DNA from: Magicicada septendecula
Taxonomy: Eukaryota > Arthropoda > Insecta > Hemiptera > Cicadidae
Length of the DNA: 64,000 bases
Assembly (NCBI GenBank): GCA_034769895.1
Contig: CM068371.1
Span: 403,665,969-403,729,968, forward strand
Direction of reading: 5' to 3'
The translations under genes and the position numbers were made by a program. Numbering within the stretch: the first letter of the stretch is position 1; each line of letters begins with the position of its first letter. The notes beneath the pieces are model-generated. The model was not told the origin of the DNA. It searched no databases and was given only the letters and a program-made list of their open reading frames with translations. Positions 13,527 to 24,785 of the stretch are shown piece after piece.

Positions 13527-14968
13527 GTGTATTCAATTCAATGTTACAGCTTGAGGTGTATTTAGGTTTTAATACTCGCACTTTTTATGAATACTGTTGG
13601 TGTATACGTGGGCTTAGGATTGAAAGTGTTAAGCCTTATCAATTAGAAAGTATAAACTGTCACTCCCTTTTTAGAACAGTTATATAAGATACATGGACAG
13701 TTATACAAATATATCATGTTCAAGTTTTATTATGTACTTTTAACTTTTTTGAGTTTGCATCTAGTGCTTTTCAATTTGAACATGTATGCATAAATAACAA
13801 TATCTATAAAGGATTCTTCCCTGAATGTCAGTTATAACAGAAGAGTTAGTTTGATTAACATGGAAAACTAAATAAAAGAATTCGTCAATATGTTGAAACG
13901 AATTATTTCATGTCAAGGTGATCTTTTTTGATGTTCTCAATACTCGTGTAATTTGTCTTGTTTTTGTTAATCTTGAAGCCTCATCTGTTTCACATTCTAT
14001 GGACAGAAGGGATCCTTCTGTGTATTTTTGCATTGACTCACTATTGTTATGTCATTGGGACACGCAAAAATTTGTGTACTTTTTGTACTGATCTTTTTTT
14101 ATATTTTTACCTTAGTAAAACTATTTATACTATTAAGTCAAAAGGAATGAAGGACTTAGTACAGGCCCAGTAACAACAGTGGAAAGGGAAGAGTAAGTCT
14201 GTACTAACTGTTTACTCTTAACAGTTGCCGTGGACTCATCTTAATCATATCAGTAAGTTGGACTAGTTTCTTTGGATCAACCCAGTTTCTAGACAAGCAT
14301 CGACCATTGTTTAACAATACACAATGGTTGTGTATTGTCGACCATAAACAAGGTAAACCAAAAAGAAACCAAAACCATTGGAGAAACCGTTTTTTATTTT
14401 CATATTATGCAACTCGATCAAATTTATCTTGTTCAGAGGCATTCCTCCATTGTTAGTGTAATGCCCCCAGCATTCCTTCTACAATAGGAATGTGTTCTGG
14501 TGCATCTTCTATAGAATTACCTTTAGGTCCCATAGTAAATTGCTTTAATCTGAATACAGCATGTTGTCAGAGTTGCTTGTGATCTCAGAAACAAAGAAAT
14601 TTGTAAAAACAAGTGAAAAATCGGGTGAATTGAGGTGGAGGAGTTTAACATTATGAGCCACCATAATATTTTGTATATAGAATAATAAACATACAAAATA
14701 ATGATGAATAGAATAATAAACATGTGTGGAAACATTATCATGATTTTGTGTACCCATGCTGTGGCATTTTTCTTCTCATTGCCTCCTTCAAACAGTGTGT
14801 TACTTCCAAATACAACTCTTTATTAATGCTTTACCAATGCCTCAGTCTTGCTTAGATACAAGTTGAGTTTAAGTCAGATATTGACAGAAATTTCCTCTTC
14901 ACGTGTCATACCTCATAGTTACATATTTTTCTTATATATTGCAACAATACATATATTTGCATATTTGC
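13527..14968. other. Intergenic or intronic sequence, nothing recognised
   Basis: AT-rich sequence with only short open frames (for example 13958-14173 on the plus strand and 14523-14757 on the minus strand). These have no recognisable motif or splice context. Confidence 0.5.
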
Positions 14969-14974
14969 CCAGGG

Positions 14975-15479
14975 GGTCATTCCGTATCAAATCAACGTGC
15001 TAAAATTAAAAATTTTACCTGACCATCTCAGAATTTGATGAAATTTGGTATGTAGGTAGTCCTCATGGAGATTAATAAAAATACAAATTTTTTTTCAATT
15101 ATCTCAAACGGTTTAGAAATTACGGCTATGTAAAGTTTTCAAAAAACGGCCAAAAACGCACGTCCGACATATTTTGAAATCACCACAGCTGCTCTCCTAA
15201 TTGAGCTAGAGAGATGGGAGTGGTGTTATTTTACTCAGTTTGTCATGCAGTTTTCAGTGATATACAGCACAACATACCTTTTCATAAAAAGTTTTTTTGT
15301 AAACACAAAATCAAAATTTTAAATTTAATTTTCTCAAAAAGTGCATTTTTGAAAATTTTTTAAAAATTCCTATAAATAGTTTAAACCTTTGGTAAGTGAT
15401 TCTCGAAATTTCAAAGTGGGAGGCTAATGGGTTCATAGTTAAATAATAATTTAAAAAAAGAGCGTTTTATAAAACTGAT
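14975..15479 (+). repeat. Left terminal inverted repeat of the long-TIR transposon
   Basis: It pairs with 17874-18369. It contains the reverse complement of a tRNA A-box-like string (15191-15208) and ends with GAGCGTTTTATAAAACTGAT, whose inverse opens the right repeat. Confidence 0.85.
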
Positions 15480-15491
15480 GCGTAATTTTAA

Positions 15492-17588
15492 TTTAATTTA
15501 ATTTTAAAAAAGAGACTGAGAAATGTAACATCATGGATCTTTAGTTTATTTCCTGAAATACCTAAAGAAGCTAAAATTTGTGATCTTTGTAGAAAAGATA
15601 TCGGAAAGTTAAAGGTAGACAATACAAATCAACCTGGTCCCTCTGGCCTGCCTTGTTATTCAATCGACATTAGCGAGGAATGCAGTTCTGAGCCAGAAGA
15701 CCCAACCTTTTCTTTAGAATCAAAAATTGTAATTGAACAATTGAATACTTCTATTGTGGAACTAGAAGAGTCTCCTATTAACGTTAAAAAAATTCAATCT
15801 AAGCAGTATGCTACAAAGAAAGTAAAAAAGATTAACTCTGCATTGAAGCGTAAACTCTTTTTAGCAGCTGAAGATTCATCTAGTGATGATGAGAATCTAG
15901 ATGAGTTAATTTTACAAAACCTTAAAGAAAATTTTTCTAATTCAACAAATAGAGTTAAGAAGTTAATGATACTTACCTGTCTCCCAGAAAAATGGGGTAT
16001 TAGAAAAATAATGCGGGAATTTAATGCACCAGATTATATGGTGAGACAGGCAAAAAAAGTGTTAAAAGAAAAGGGTATTTTAGAAAGCCCTAACCCAAAG
16101 CCTGGAAAGGCCCTTTCAAAAGCTATTGTTGATACTGTTAAGTCATTTTATGAAAATGATGAAATCAGCAGAATAATGCCCGGTATTAAGGACTGTATGA
16201 CTGTAGTTGACTCGAATGGAATTAAAACAAAAATGTCAAAACGACTAATTTTGTGTAATCTTAAGGAGGCTTACTCATTGTTTAAGGAAAAATTCTCAGA
16301 TATTACAATAGGTTTTTCAAAATTTGCTGAACTTCGACCAAAGCATTGCATATTGGCAGGCCAAAGTGGCACACATGCAGTTTGTGTATGCACAATTCAC
16401 CAGAACGTAAAGTTAATGATAGAAAATACAAAATTAGGAGCTTTGACAAATAGACAACTAAATACATATAAACACTGTTTGGCAAAAATGCTGTGTAATC
16501 CACCAAACATTAATTGCTATATGAGTGAATGTAGAGAATGCCCTGGTGTTGCCCCAATTCGCAAAATCATTGAAGAGGCTTTTGAAGAAAATCTTATAGA
16601 AAATGTCACCTATCGTCAGTGGGTGTCTGTTGATCGTTGCAACCTTGAAACTTTACAGAAATCTAATGAAGATTTTATAAATGTTTTTTGTGACAAACTG
16701 ACTCTCTTAATCAAACATGATTTTATTGCAAAGCAGCAGTCTTCATTCATTAATGACAAAAAAGAAAATTTAAAAGAGTCAGAGTTTGTAGTAAACTTAG
16801 ATTTCTCTGAAAACTATAACATTGTCGTTCAGGACGAAGCTCAAAGTTATCACTGGGCAAGCGAACATGTGACAATGCACCCTTTTGTGATGTATTACAG
16901 AGAAGATGATAAAATTAAACACTCAAGTTTTGTTGTAATTTCACCTTGTTTAGAGCATAACACTGTTTCTGTGTATACATTCCAAAAAAAACTTGTAGAG
17001 TTCATGACAACAAAGTTTCAAACAGTGCCAAAAAAGATTTTTTATTACTCAGATGGGTGTGCTGCACAATATAAAAATAAGAAAAATTTTATCAATTTAT
17101 GTTATCACAAGCAAGACTTTGGTGTAGAGGCTGAATGGCATTTTTCCGCAACTGCACATGGGAAAGGACCATGTGATGGGGTTGGGGGCTCAGTCAAGAG
17201 ACTTGCTGCAAGAGCAAGCCTGCAACGTCCATATGACAACCAAATTTTAACACCTATCCAACTTTATGAATGGGCAGTTGAAAATTTATCTGGAATTAAT
17301 TTCACCTTCTCCACACAAGATGAGTATGTTGAGTCCGAAACATTTCTGAATGACCGTTTCAGCCAAGCAGTAACTATTAAGGGAACTCAACAGTATCATG
17401 CTTATATACCTGTTCATTCAAGCGTATCAAAGATTTGTGTAAAAATATTCTCTGAAGATACAACAGAAGGAACAGTGATCATCCAAAAATCCTCAGAAAA
17501 ACTACAAATGTCAGAAGTAAGCGGTTATATAACCAAAAGTGGTGGCTGGCATATGTGTTGGAGAAGAATGAAGAAGAGGATGAACTAA
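15492..17588 (+). CDS. DDE/D-type transposase of the long-TIR transposon, N-terminal exon missing
   Basis: The frame is open from 15492 (preceding stop at 15489) to a TAA at 17586. No ATG opens it, and the AG near 15511 could be a splice acceptor, so a short first exon probably lay upstream. The N-terminal part has a small Cys motif (KICDLCRK, coded near 15573-15600) that recurs in the relic at 59728-59976. The core has spaced acidic residues suited to an RNase H-like fold: D in NLDFSEN (about residue 354 counted from 15741), D in YYSDGCAAQYKN (about 438) and D in GPCDGVGG (about 478), plus a conserved His in TAHGKG. A Cys-rich patch (MSECRECPG) precedes them. This should excise and insert the element in the nucleus. 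Superfamily is uncertain; a Sola-like or related family is possible. A late frameshift cuts off the C-terminal domain. Confidence 0.8.
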   Translation, partial: FNLILKKRLRNVTSWIFSLFPEIPKEAKICDLCRKDIGKLKVDNTNQPGPSGLPCYSIDISEECSSEPEDPTFSLESKIVIEQLNTSIVELEESPINVKKIQSKQYATKKVKKINSALKRKLFLAAEDSSSDDENLDELILQNLKENFSNSTNRVKKLMILTCLPEKWGIRKIMREFNAPDYMVRQAKKVLKEKGILESPNPKPGKALSKAIVDTVKSFYENDEISRIMPGIKDCMTVVDSNGIKTKMSKRLILCNLKEAYSLFKEKFSDITIGFSKFAELRPKHCILAGQSGTHAVCVCTIHQNVKLMIENTKLGALTNRQLNTYKHCLAKMLCNPPNINCYMSECRECPGVAPIRKIIEEAFEENLIENVTYRQWVSVDRCNLETLQKSNEDFINVFCDKLTLLIKHDFIAKQQSSFINDKKENLKESEFVVNLDFSENYNIVVQDEAQSYHWASEHVTMHPFVMYYREDDKIKHSSFVVISPCLEHNTVSVYTFQKKLVEFMTTKFQTVPKKIFYYSDGCAAQYKNKKNFINLCYHKQDFGVEAEWHFSATAHGKGPCDGVGGSVKRLAARASLQRPYDNQILTPIQLYEWAVENLSGINFTFSTQDEYVESETFLNDRFSQAVTIKGTQQYHAYIPVHSSVSKICVKIFSEDTTEGTVIIQKSSEKLQMSEVSGYITKSGGWHMCWRRMKKRMN

Positions 17589-17779
17589 AAGTGACATTTC
17601 TACATCCTGCTGGCCCTTCATCATCATTTTCATATCCAAGGAAGCCGGACGTATTGTGGATATCACTGACAGACGTGCTTAGCAAAGTTGATCCTACAAC
17701 TCCTACTGGAAGGATTTATGTAATAACACCTGAAGAAGCCACAACAACTTCACAAGCTCTATCATCAAGTTCTACATAA
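17536..17779 (+). pseudogene. Out-of-frame C-terminal domain of the long-TIR transposase
   Basis: After about residue 595 the main frame becomes Trp/Met/Arg-rich and ends. The alternative frame from about 17541 reads WWLAYVLEKNEEEDE and then FLHPAGPSSSFSYPRKPD, which is far more protein-like. That domain (aromatic pair, acidic stretch, HPAGP and SFSYPRK) looks like the natural C-terminus, ending at a TAA near 17779. A small indel near 17538-17545 therefore disrupts this copy. The domain resembles a small Tudor/chromo-like barrel tail, which is an impression only. Confidence 0.65.
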
Positions 17780-17873
17780 AATTTTGCTAACGATGTAAGT
17801 GTTAAAGATTTAATGTAAAGTGTATAAATAATTTAATATAGTAATGAAATATGTTTTAATATCTAGGCCTACT

Positions 17874-18369
17874 ATCAGTTTTATAAAACGCTCTTTTTTT
17901 AAATTATTATTTAACTATGAACCCATTAGCCTCCCACTTTGAAATTTCGAGAATCACTTACCAAAGGTCTAAACTATTTGTAGGAATTTTTAAAAAATTT
18001 TCAAAAATGCACTTTTTGAGAAAATTAAATTTAAAATTTTGATTTTGTGTTTACAAAAAAACTTTTTATGAAAAGGTATGTTGTGCTGTATATAATTGAA
18101 AACTGCATGAAAAACTGAGTAAAATAACACCACTCCCATCTCTCTAGCTCAATTAGGAGAGCAGCTGTGGTGATTTCAAAATATGTCGGACGTGCGTTTT
18201 TGGCCGTTTTTTGAAAACTTTACATAGCCGTAATTTCTAAACCGTTTGAGATATTTGAAAAAAAATTTGTATTTTTATTAATCTCCATGAGGACTACCTA
18301 CATACCAAATTTCATCAAATTCTGAGATGGTCAGGTTTATACCCTGCGTTGATTTGATGTGGAATGGCT
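17874..18369 (-). repeat. Right terminal inverted repeat of the long-TIR transposon
   Basis: Inverted copy of 14975-15479. The tRNA A-box-like string TAGCTCAATTAGGAGAGC lies at 18145-18162 on the plus strand. Confidence 0.85.
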
Positions 18370-18375
18370 CCAGGG

Positions 18376-19655
18376 TGGTATGTTTTATATTGTAATTAGT
18401 ATAAATAGAATAAGGAACAGTTTTATACAGTTTTGTGCGTGAAAATGCAGGAATTGACAAAATCTGACCTGTCGAGAGGACACCTGCTTTGCCAGCGTAA
18501 GTTATAGCGTTTGTGTGTTTGTATGTGTGATCCAGTTCCGACAGGCATTGAACGAATAGATGGGGTGATGCGTTACAGCCGTAATCAGGTTTTAACAGGA
18601 TTGTAATAAACTAATTAATACGTTTTAAACCTGATAACGAAGACACGCCAATTATAAAAACACCATCGCATTAAGGAATTTTTAACTAATGCTGTGATAT
18701 AAAAATATTGCAGAAATTTTCAATATTAAAGACGCTAGTAATTAATGTTAATTACGGGTGTAATTAAAGAGTAATTAACATGTGTGTTATATGTGCGTGA
18801 ACAGAAAAAAATTACGAAAACGATATCGCGCATGCTACAAGTGTGTTTACGAAGTCGCTAAAATGAACAAAAAAGTGATTCGTAACTAAAAGGAGGCTTT
18901 GCATGAAAGTTACAATTTCTAACATGTCAAGAGCAATCCTGGACATGTCAGATTGAGTCCAGTATAAATACGACCGACAATTTTGGGGCATTCTCAGACT
19001 CAAGGAATCTCTACATGAGGACACTATGTCCGTTTGATAAGTTATTTCCAAAGGACGTCACACTGCTGGTCTGCTGGTCAACTGAACACACTTTTAACAC
19101 ACACACACAAGACGTATGGAGGAACTCAGGAGCAACAACAACAACAACAACAACCCATAGAGACATAGAACACATCATCATCATCATTAAATTCTCAGGA
19201 TTCAGGACGCGCACACGCACACGCGCACACACACACACACACACACAACGGTAACGGCAGCAGTATGCAGGTGATGAATAAATATTTATAATTTTATTGT
19301 GGAAAGAACTTTCAGAAAGACAATTTTACATGAACAGTAAGATTTAAAAATTTTAAATGTAAATAATAGTTAAAGTCAATAATTTAATTTTATAAGAAAA
19401 TTTTAAAGTTACTAAATCTTTTGTTATATGTTAAAAATTTGGGTGTAAATAGAGTTAAATAATAGTTTGAAAGTAAATGTAATCAGTTTATTTTGTCTAT
19501 AGCAACTAGTAATTTTATGCTTACGTTTAATATTATTTCTGTTTATTTTTAAATGAGTTGCTATTAGTATTTGAAGATTGAATCAAAGTCAAGACACACA
19601 AAAAAATGAAAGAATTTAGATGACTTATTTAACGTGTCTGTGTAGTGAATAAGAG
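18376..19655. other. Unassigned sequence with microsatellites
   Basis: No gene is recognised. Simple repeats at about 19090-19250 include CAA, CAT and CACACG/CACA runs. The overlapping open frames there on both strands are translations of these repeats. Confidence 0.55.
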
Positions 19656-19940
19656 TACAGTGAAACTTCGATTAACCGTCAGGGTCGGGACCGGGACCGT
19701 GACGGTTAATTGAATAGACGGATAACAGAAAAACCTTAAACAACAACCCACCCCCATCCATTGCATATGAACGAATGATAAAAAATGCACGTTTACGAAC
19801 TGGAAATACACTGTACATACATTTATTTTATTTTACAGAAACAAACAATATACAATTTACATTAAGTACAATATATGTAGTACAACATATGTACTGTACA
19901 TATTGTTACATGAACTTACGCTCTAGACGTACATACATAT

Positions 19941-21509
19941 TCAAATTTTAAAATAGTCTGTCATTTTCTTTTGTTTCTTCGAGGTTCGTGCTTTCTGAGC
20001 GGCAGTGTTCCGTACTTTACGTAGAAGTATCTGCATTGCGTTTGCCTCTTCTTGCCCCTGAAACCACTCAGTGCATTTTGATAACATTGTTTCTGCTTCT
20101 GTATGGCTTAACGTAATTTTTACATTCAGAATATAACACTCGTCTTCGTCAATTACTTCTTCGTTGTCAGTCGCACTGGAAACAATTTCATCGTCGTTCA
20201 AAATGTCAAAGCCTCCGTCCAATTTGTCACATCCCAACCACTCTGTTACTTCTGCTGGCGTTATGTCTTCAACATTCGGTACATTATTGGACACTTGCAC
20301 AATTTCGTCAACACTAACATTCCCAGTTTCCTTAGGTTCGCCATCATTAGCTTCAGGCCAGAGTTTATTCCACCCATTTTTAAGATTTGACACTTGAAGA
20401 TCATCCCATGCAGCAGCAACATTGAAAATTGCATCTTTTATGTTGTACGTTTTCCAAAACTCTTTTACAGACATTTCGTCATCAGATGAAATCAAACTTC
20501 CAATAAAAGCTTCCTATAACGACGTTTCATGTTTTCGATTATGCCCTGGTCCATAGGCTGGATTAGTGGTGTTGTGTTTGCCGGAAGGAAGAGGCATCAT
20601 CACTTTTAATTCCGCAAGTGGGATGTGCTGGAGCATTGTCCATTAGCAGCAATGCTTCCTGTGGTAACTGCATTTCAGCCAAGTGAGCTCTAACTTGTGG
20701 CACAAACACTTTGTGGAACCAATCGGAAAAAATATCTTGAGATATCCAAGCACTCTTTTGAGCGTAATAGGTAGCAGGCAATGCGTTCAAATTAAAATTT
20801 TTGAATGCACGAGGTGTTTTTGCTTTTCCAATCACAAGCAGGGGTAACATGTGATTGCCGGTGGCATTTGCACAAACCATTAAAGTGATCCGATCTTTTT
20901 GGACTTTAAAACCCGGGGCTGATGTCTCCGAAAGTGATGCCAATGTCTTTTGTGGTAAAGCTTTCCAATGAGCCCGGTTTCGTCGCAATTGTACACTTGT
21001 TCCTTAACGAGGTTTAATTTGGCCACTTTCTCTTTAAATTGATCTCTGTACTCTGCAATAACTGCGCTATTTGCACAAAGTTTTTCACCACTAATGTCTA
21101 GTTTCTGAATGCCATGGCGACACTTAAACTTATCGAGCCATCCTATGCTTGCTTTAAAATTAGGATCTCCGTCAAGTTTTTTTGTTACCGTCTTGGCCAT
21201 TATTACGGGGCCTGAAAGTGGGATTCCTTGACTCCGTGCTTGTATAAACCATTGATACATAACAACAGTGTCCAGTTGGTCATATTTTGCTGATTTCATG
21301 GATATACGAGTCTTAGGATCTCCATCGATGTTTTGCATTTTTGAAACATGTTCTATTTTTTCAGCAACGTGTTTAATGTCATCCACTGTGGTTCTTCCAA
21401 TGCTGTAAATGAGAGCAATACTAGTGGGAGTTTCACCTTTTTTCAAACGTTTAATAATCTCAATTTTCTGGTTGAGATCTAACACGACCTGTTTACGCTT
21501 TTCAGCCAT
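19941..21509 (-). pseudogene. Tigger-like transposase broken by two frameshifts
   Basis: The start MAEKRKQ (21509) opens an N-terminal CENP-B-type helix-turn-helix region (QKIEIIKRLKKGETPTSIA) and a second DNA-binding domain (SIGWLDKFKCRHGI, near 21130), which would bind the TIRs. The DDE_1 catalytic core follows: D in YNCDETGL (about 20990), D in LLMDNAPAHP (about 20640) and D in [10 protein letters not shown] (about 20550). The acidic C-terminus ends at 19941 with a Lys-rich KKQKKMTDYFK tail. Frame changes occur near 20985 and 20570, so no complete protein is made. Family: pogo/Tigger/jerky, a cut-and-paste nuclear transposase. All three catalytic aspartates remain. Confidence 0.92.
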
Positions 21510-21802
21510 TTTTTAGCTGTTGCACAAAAACAGAAAAGGAAAGAAACCTTAACAACAAAACTTACTGGTGTGAATGTCACTATCATATGCCGAAACAATT
21601 AAGCCACTACACAACAAATAACGTACAGCACCAAGGACGTTAACAGCTTCTCAGCCACAACTGAAACTGACCACGTGTGCGATAGCTAGGCGGGCCAAGA
21701 ACATCAACAGAACAATAGTGCGCCACTCCGGCTCCTCCACCGCTCAGCAGTAAAGCGAGGATGGTTTTTCGCGGCAATCTGGTTACTGTACATAGAGTAT
21801 GG

Positions 21803-21891
21803 ACGGACGTTAACAGAAACTGACGGCTAAAAGAGTGACGGTTAACAGAAACTGACGGTTAAAAGAGTGACGGTTAATCGAAGTTTCACTG
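21803..21891. repeat. Subterminal repeats of the Tigger-like element
   Basis: A ~30-bp unit containing AGAAACTGACGG and AAAAGAGTGACGG occurs twice before the terminal repeat. Such repeats are plausible secondary binding sites for the transposase. Confidence 0.7.
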
Positions 21892-21893
21892 TA

Positions 21894-22702
21894 TATGATT
21901 GTTTAGTTTTTAGATGTTATGAACAGCCTAATATGTGTGAAACTTATAAAAGTGGGATATTTGATCTATCTAATGTTTGAATTTTTGAATATTTAAGTAT
22001 TTTTCTATCAGTTAATAAATCTTAGAATGATTATTTTGAAACAGTTTTAAATGATTATTTCATGTCAACAACATCTCACTCCTCTTTAAAAATTATTTAA
22101 TTATTGTGCAACTACATATACTTGACGCAACGAGATAACAAATCCTGCGACCTGGCCAGTGTAATACATATTATAGTTGTGTTGAGTACAGGGTAATAAA
22201 TTGTGTATAATTGTTCTAACGTTGCAATATATTTTCCGCTGCACATGTATTATGACATGAAGCCCACTCATTTCATACTGCGTCCGCCGTATAAAGATAT
22301 GTGTTAAGCTGGTATGTACTGTGATACACCAAAAATGTTTTTTCCATAGCAGTCTGTGGGTTTAAAAGTATTATTCCATATTCATATATAAATGTCAATT
22401 AATTGTATTAAGTATTTTGTTAATTTTTAATTGAAATTATTATTTAATTAATTAATGGTTTTAATTTATGGAAATACAATATTCTAATGCTGTTATATTG
22501 TTTTCAGTTGAAATGTTATAAAGTCTGTGTTTGGCATAAGGTGAAGAGATAGCAAATGCACAAAAGTTTTGACAAAACTACAACATTGAATATTCAAGGA
22601 AAAATGTAAGTCATTAATTTTATTTAAAATTAAGCTGAAGTTGTGAATGAAAATTATTAATATAGGCCTAAATTTACAATGAGTATAACAGCTACCTCTA
22701 TG
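21894..22702. other. AT-rich spacer, nothing recognised
   Basis: No open frame with protein character and no recognised repeat. Confidence 0.5.
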
Positions 22703-23445
22703 TTAATTTAATATGTTGGAATCAGTCCAAGAAGACCAACTGTCGTGGTTCTGATTGAATTTGGTGAGGTTTTCTGTAATGAATTTTAACCTACATTTTG
22801 CCAACACTAAGTTGTGGTCACTATCAACATCTGCTCCAAGTATATCTTCTCCAAACATGGTGATGAAACATAGTGTTTGCGATGCATACACACAAAGCTC
22901 TACTAGCCGTGCCCCTCTTTCATTCCTGGTTCCAAGGCCACAGTCTCCAACTACATTCTTATCTCTTCCTTTGCCCACCACAGCATTCATGTCCCCCATA
23001 ATAATTAAACTGTCGTCTCCTTTGATACCTTTTATCATCTTTTCTATTTCATTGTACATTCTTTCTCCTTCTTCTTTCTTACGACTAGTTGTGGGAGAAT
23101 ATAGTACTGTTATAGTATCCTTTGGCTTTGTTTATACTCTGACTAGCATAATTCTTTAATTTAATTGTACACGTCCCTTAACTCTTCTTCCAACATTCTT
23201 ATTCATGGTTGCTACTCCTACATTTCCTGGTCTGTTTTCCACCATTGCTTATTTAATTCACTGTAACCTCCACTCCAGAAGTCACATTCTTGTGGCCACC
23301 TTACTTCTGACAGCCTTAGCACGTGTATCACTGTTCACTTCATTTCTGCTTTCACATTGTCTAGTTTTCTACAGCTTCTCATTGTTTGTACATTCCAAGT
23401 ACCGATTCGTAACTCTTTCCTGTTGGTTTTCTCTTTAGATGTACC
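22703..23445 (-). pseudogene. LINE fragment: apurinic-like endonuclease domain
   Basis: On the minus strand, starting near 23440, the frames read IGTWNVQTMR, then KLDNVKAEMK and LSEVRWPQE. These are the opening blocks of the exonuclease-endonuclease-phosphatase domain of non-LTR retrotransposons. After stops and frame changes, 23059-22703 reads LIIMGDMNAVVGKG, LGTRNERGARLVE and DSDHNLVLAK, which contain the catalytic Asn and the terminal D-H pair. The domain nicks target DNA to prime reverse transcription. The order and motifs suit the RTE/CR1-like branch. There is no reverse transcriptase next to it, so this is a dead fragment. Confidence 0.85.
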
Positions 23446-24514
23446 CGCCAAGAGATTTGAATGTAGGTCTGTTACTATGGATTTTCATTTTCATATGCAG
23501 ATTAAGTTTTCCATCCTAATCAGCAAATATAGTGCCTGCCATTGAAGATTTTTTATTTTATTTGCATACCACTCTCAGCATAGTCTTATTGATACTTTCA
23601 AACAACTCACAGTTAAGGATTTGTTCTTTCTTAATTTTTACTTTTTGCATTGTGTTTTCTGCATACTAACACATAACAGTATTTTTGTATTTAGCATATT
23701 TGTTAAAGCTTTCAAAGTCATTGACTTTGGGCAGTGTCCAATAAAACGGTGTTTCATAAAGGCCTTGTCATAGTGTTTTAGTAGCAAAAGCAACTTAGAC
23801 TAAGATACACTGCCATACTGTTTTTCACTGATTGATTTACGTTTGAATACTGCTATTCTCAATTACACATATTTAAAAAAAAAGTTATTTTGGTGGCATA
23901 GTTTTTTCTAACTAATCAGTGTTTTTTCTAACTACTTGCAATTTCTTGGTTTGAAGTTGTGCGTAAGTTGCTGTTGCTTGGCAAGCATCCACCATGTGTT
24001 CTCTTAAACTAAGCCAAAATCAGATCATTGCTTTGGCTGAAAATTTTATTTTTTGTAGTTTAAGTTTGTTTTAAATTCACTATTTACATAGAGCTATTTT
24101 ACTTTTGCTAATATACTAATAACAGAACATTGTACATAATAATAAAAAGAAAACTCACGGTACTGTAAAAATATTAAAAAAATCAACAGTTTATAACACA
24201 GTTAGTTCAATGAGCATAAAATAGGACTGGGAATTGTTTTACAGATTGTAAATGTTGAGTTTTTTTAAACATGCTGTTGTATAATAACATTGTTATTCAA
24301 TTTAGGAATGTGCAGGGAGGCCTGCTTTGATTATGGTATATGCTATATCATACTAAACAGCTGTTTAAACAAATTACAACAGCATTTACATGATGCACAG
24401 AAACACAAAGATCTATATCTAAGTTGTTGCCTTATTAAGAGCCACATGAGTTGGGTTGGATTAGGAAATGATTACTTAAAATAAATAATTCAGATTATTT
24501 ACATTCTCAGAATT
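23446..24514. other. AT-rich spacer, nothing recognised
   Basis: Only short open frames without motifs; no repeat with other parts of the window was noticed. Confidence 0.5.
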
Positions 24515-24785
24515 GTACATAATCATCTTCATTATCATCCTCAAGGTTTAAACCAAGAATGGTTTGTTCCGGTCTCAAATAGGCAAATATTACAGCTGGT
24601 CACTCCAGCGCTTCCTCGGATGTCCCACACCTCTCCGTCCTTTTGGGTTATATTTCCATAGTTGTTTGGGGATGTGGCAGTCATCCATCTGGCAAAGATG
24701 TTACCAGCAATTCAGCCGATACTGGGCGATCCTGTTGAGTATACTCATAATATTCAGTTCCTGCCATATATCTGTTTCTTCTATG
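24515..24785 (-). pseudogene. LINE fragment: C-terminal end and 3' tail
   Basis: The minus strand reads QELNIMSILNRIAQYRL, then MDDCHIPKQLWKYNPK followed by GRRGVGHPRKRWSDQL. This is the typical C-terminal end of insect LINE polyproteins, with the RxRGRPxxRW-type basic motif. It is followed by a GATGATAATGAAGATG-type short-repeat tail, as at RTE-like 3' ends. It lies upstream (in transcription sense) of the endonuclease fragment at 22703-23445, so the two are not one collinear element. Confidence 0.75.

Larger units (their letters stand above)
14975..18369 (+). mobile_element. DNA transposon with ~500-bp terminal inverted repeats, transposase-bearing
   Basis: The two ends are long inverted repeats (14975-15479 and 17874-18369) that differ by a few percent by eye. 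Outer ends read GGTCATTCC and AGCCATTCC, both followed by RTATCAAATCAACG-type sequence. CCAGGG sits on both sides (14969-14974 and 18370-18375), a candidate 6-bp target duplication, although the exact edge is ambiguous by a base or two. Between the repeats lies one long transposase-like frame on the plus strand. A degraded relative is present at 59131-62321. The element looks young: repeats are similar and the frame is nearly open. Confidence 0.85.
19658..21891 (-). mobile_element. pogo/Tigger-like DNA transposon with intact TIRs
   Basis: Both ends carry a perfect 24-bp inverted repeat beginning CAGTGAAACTTCGATTAACC, flanked by TA at 19656-19657 and 21892-21893, the standard target duplication of the Tc1/mariner/pogo group. 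Subterminal GACGGTTAA(C) motifs repeat near the right end (21803-21880), as expected for transposase-binding sites. The body encodes one transposase on the minus strand. Confidence 0.93.

Noticed and set aside
19011..19254. Frames of about 78 codons on both strands
   Set aside because: They consist of translated CAA, CAT and CACA/CG simple repeats.
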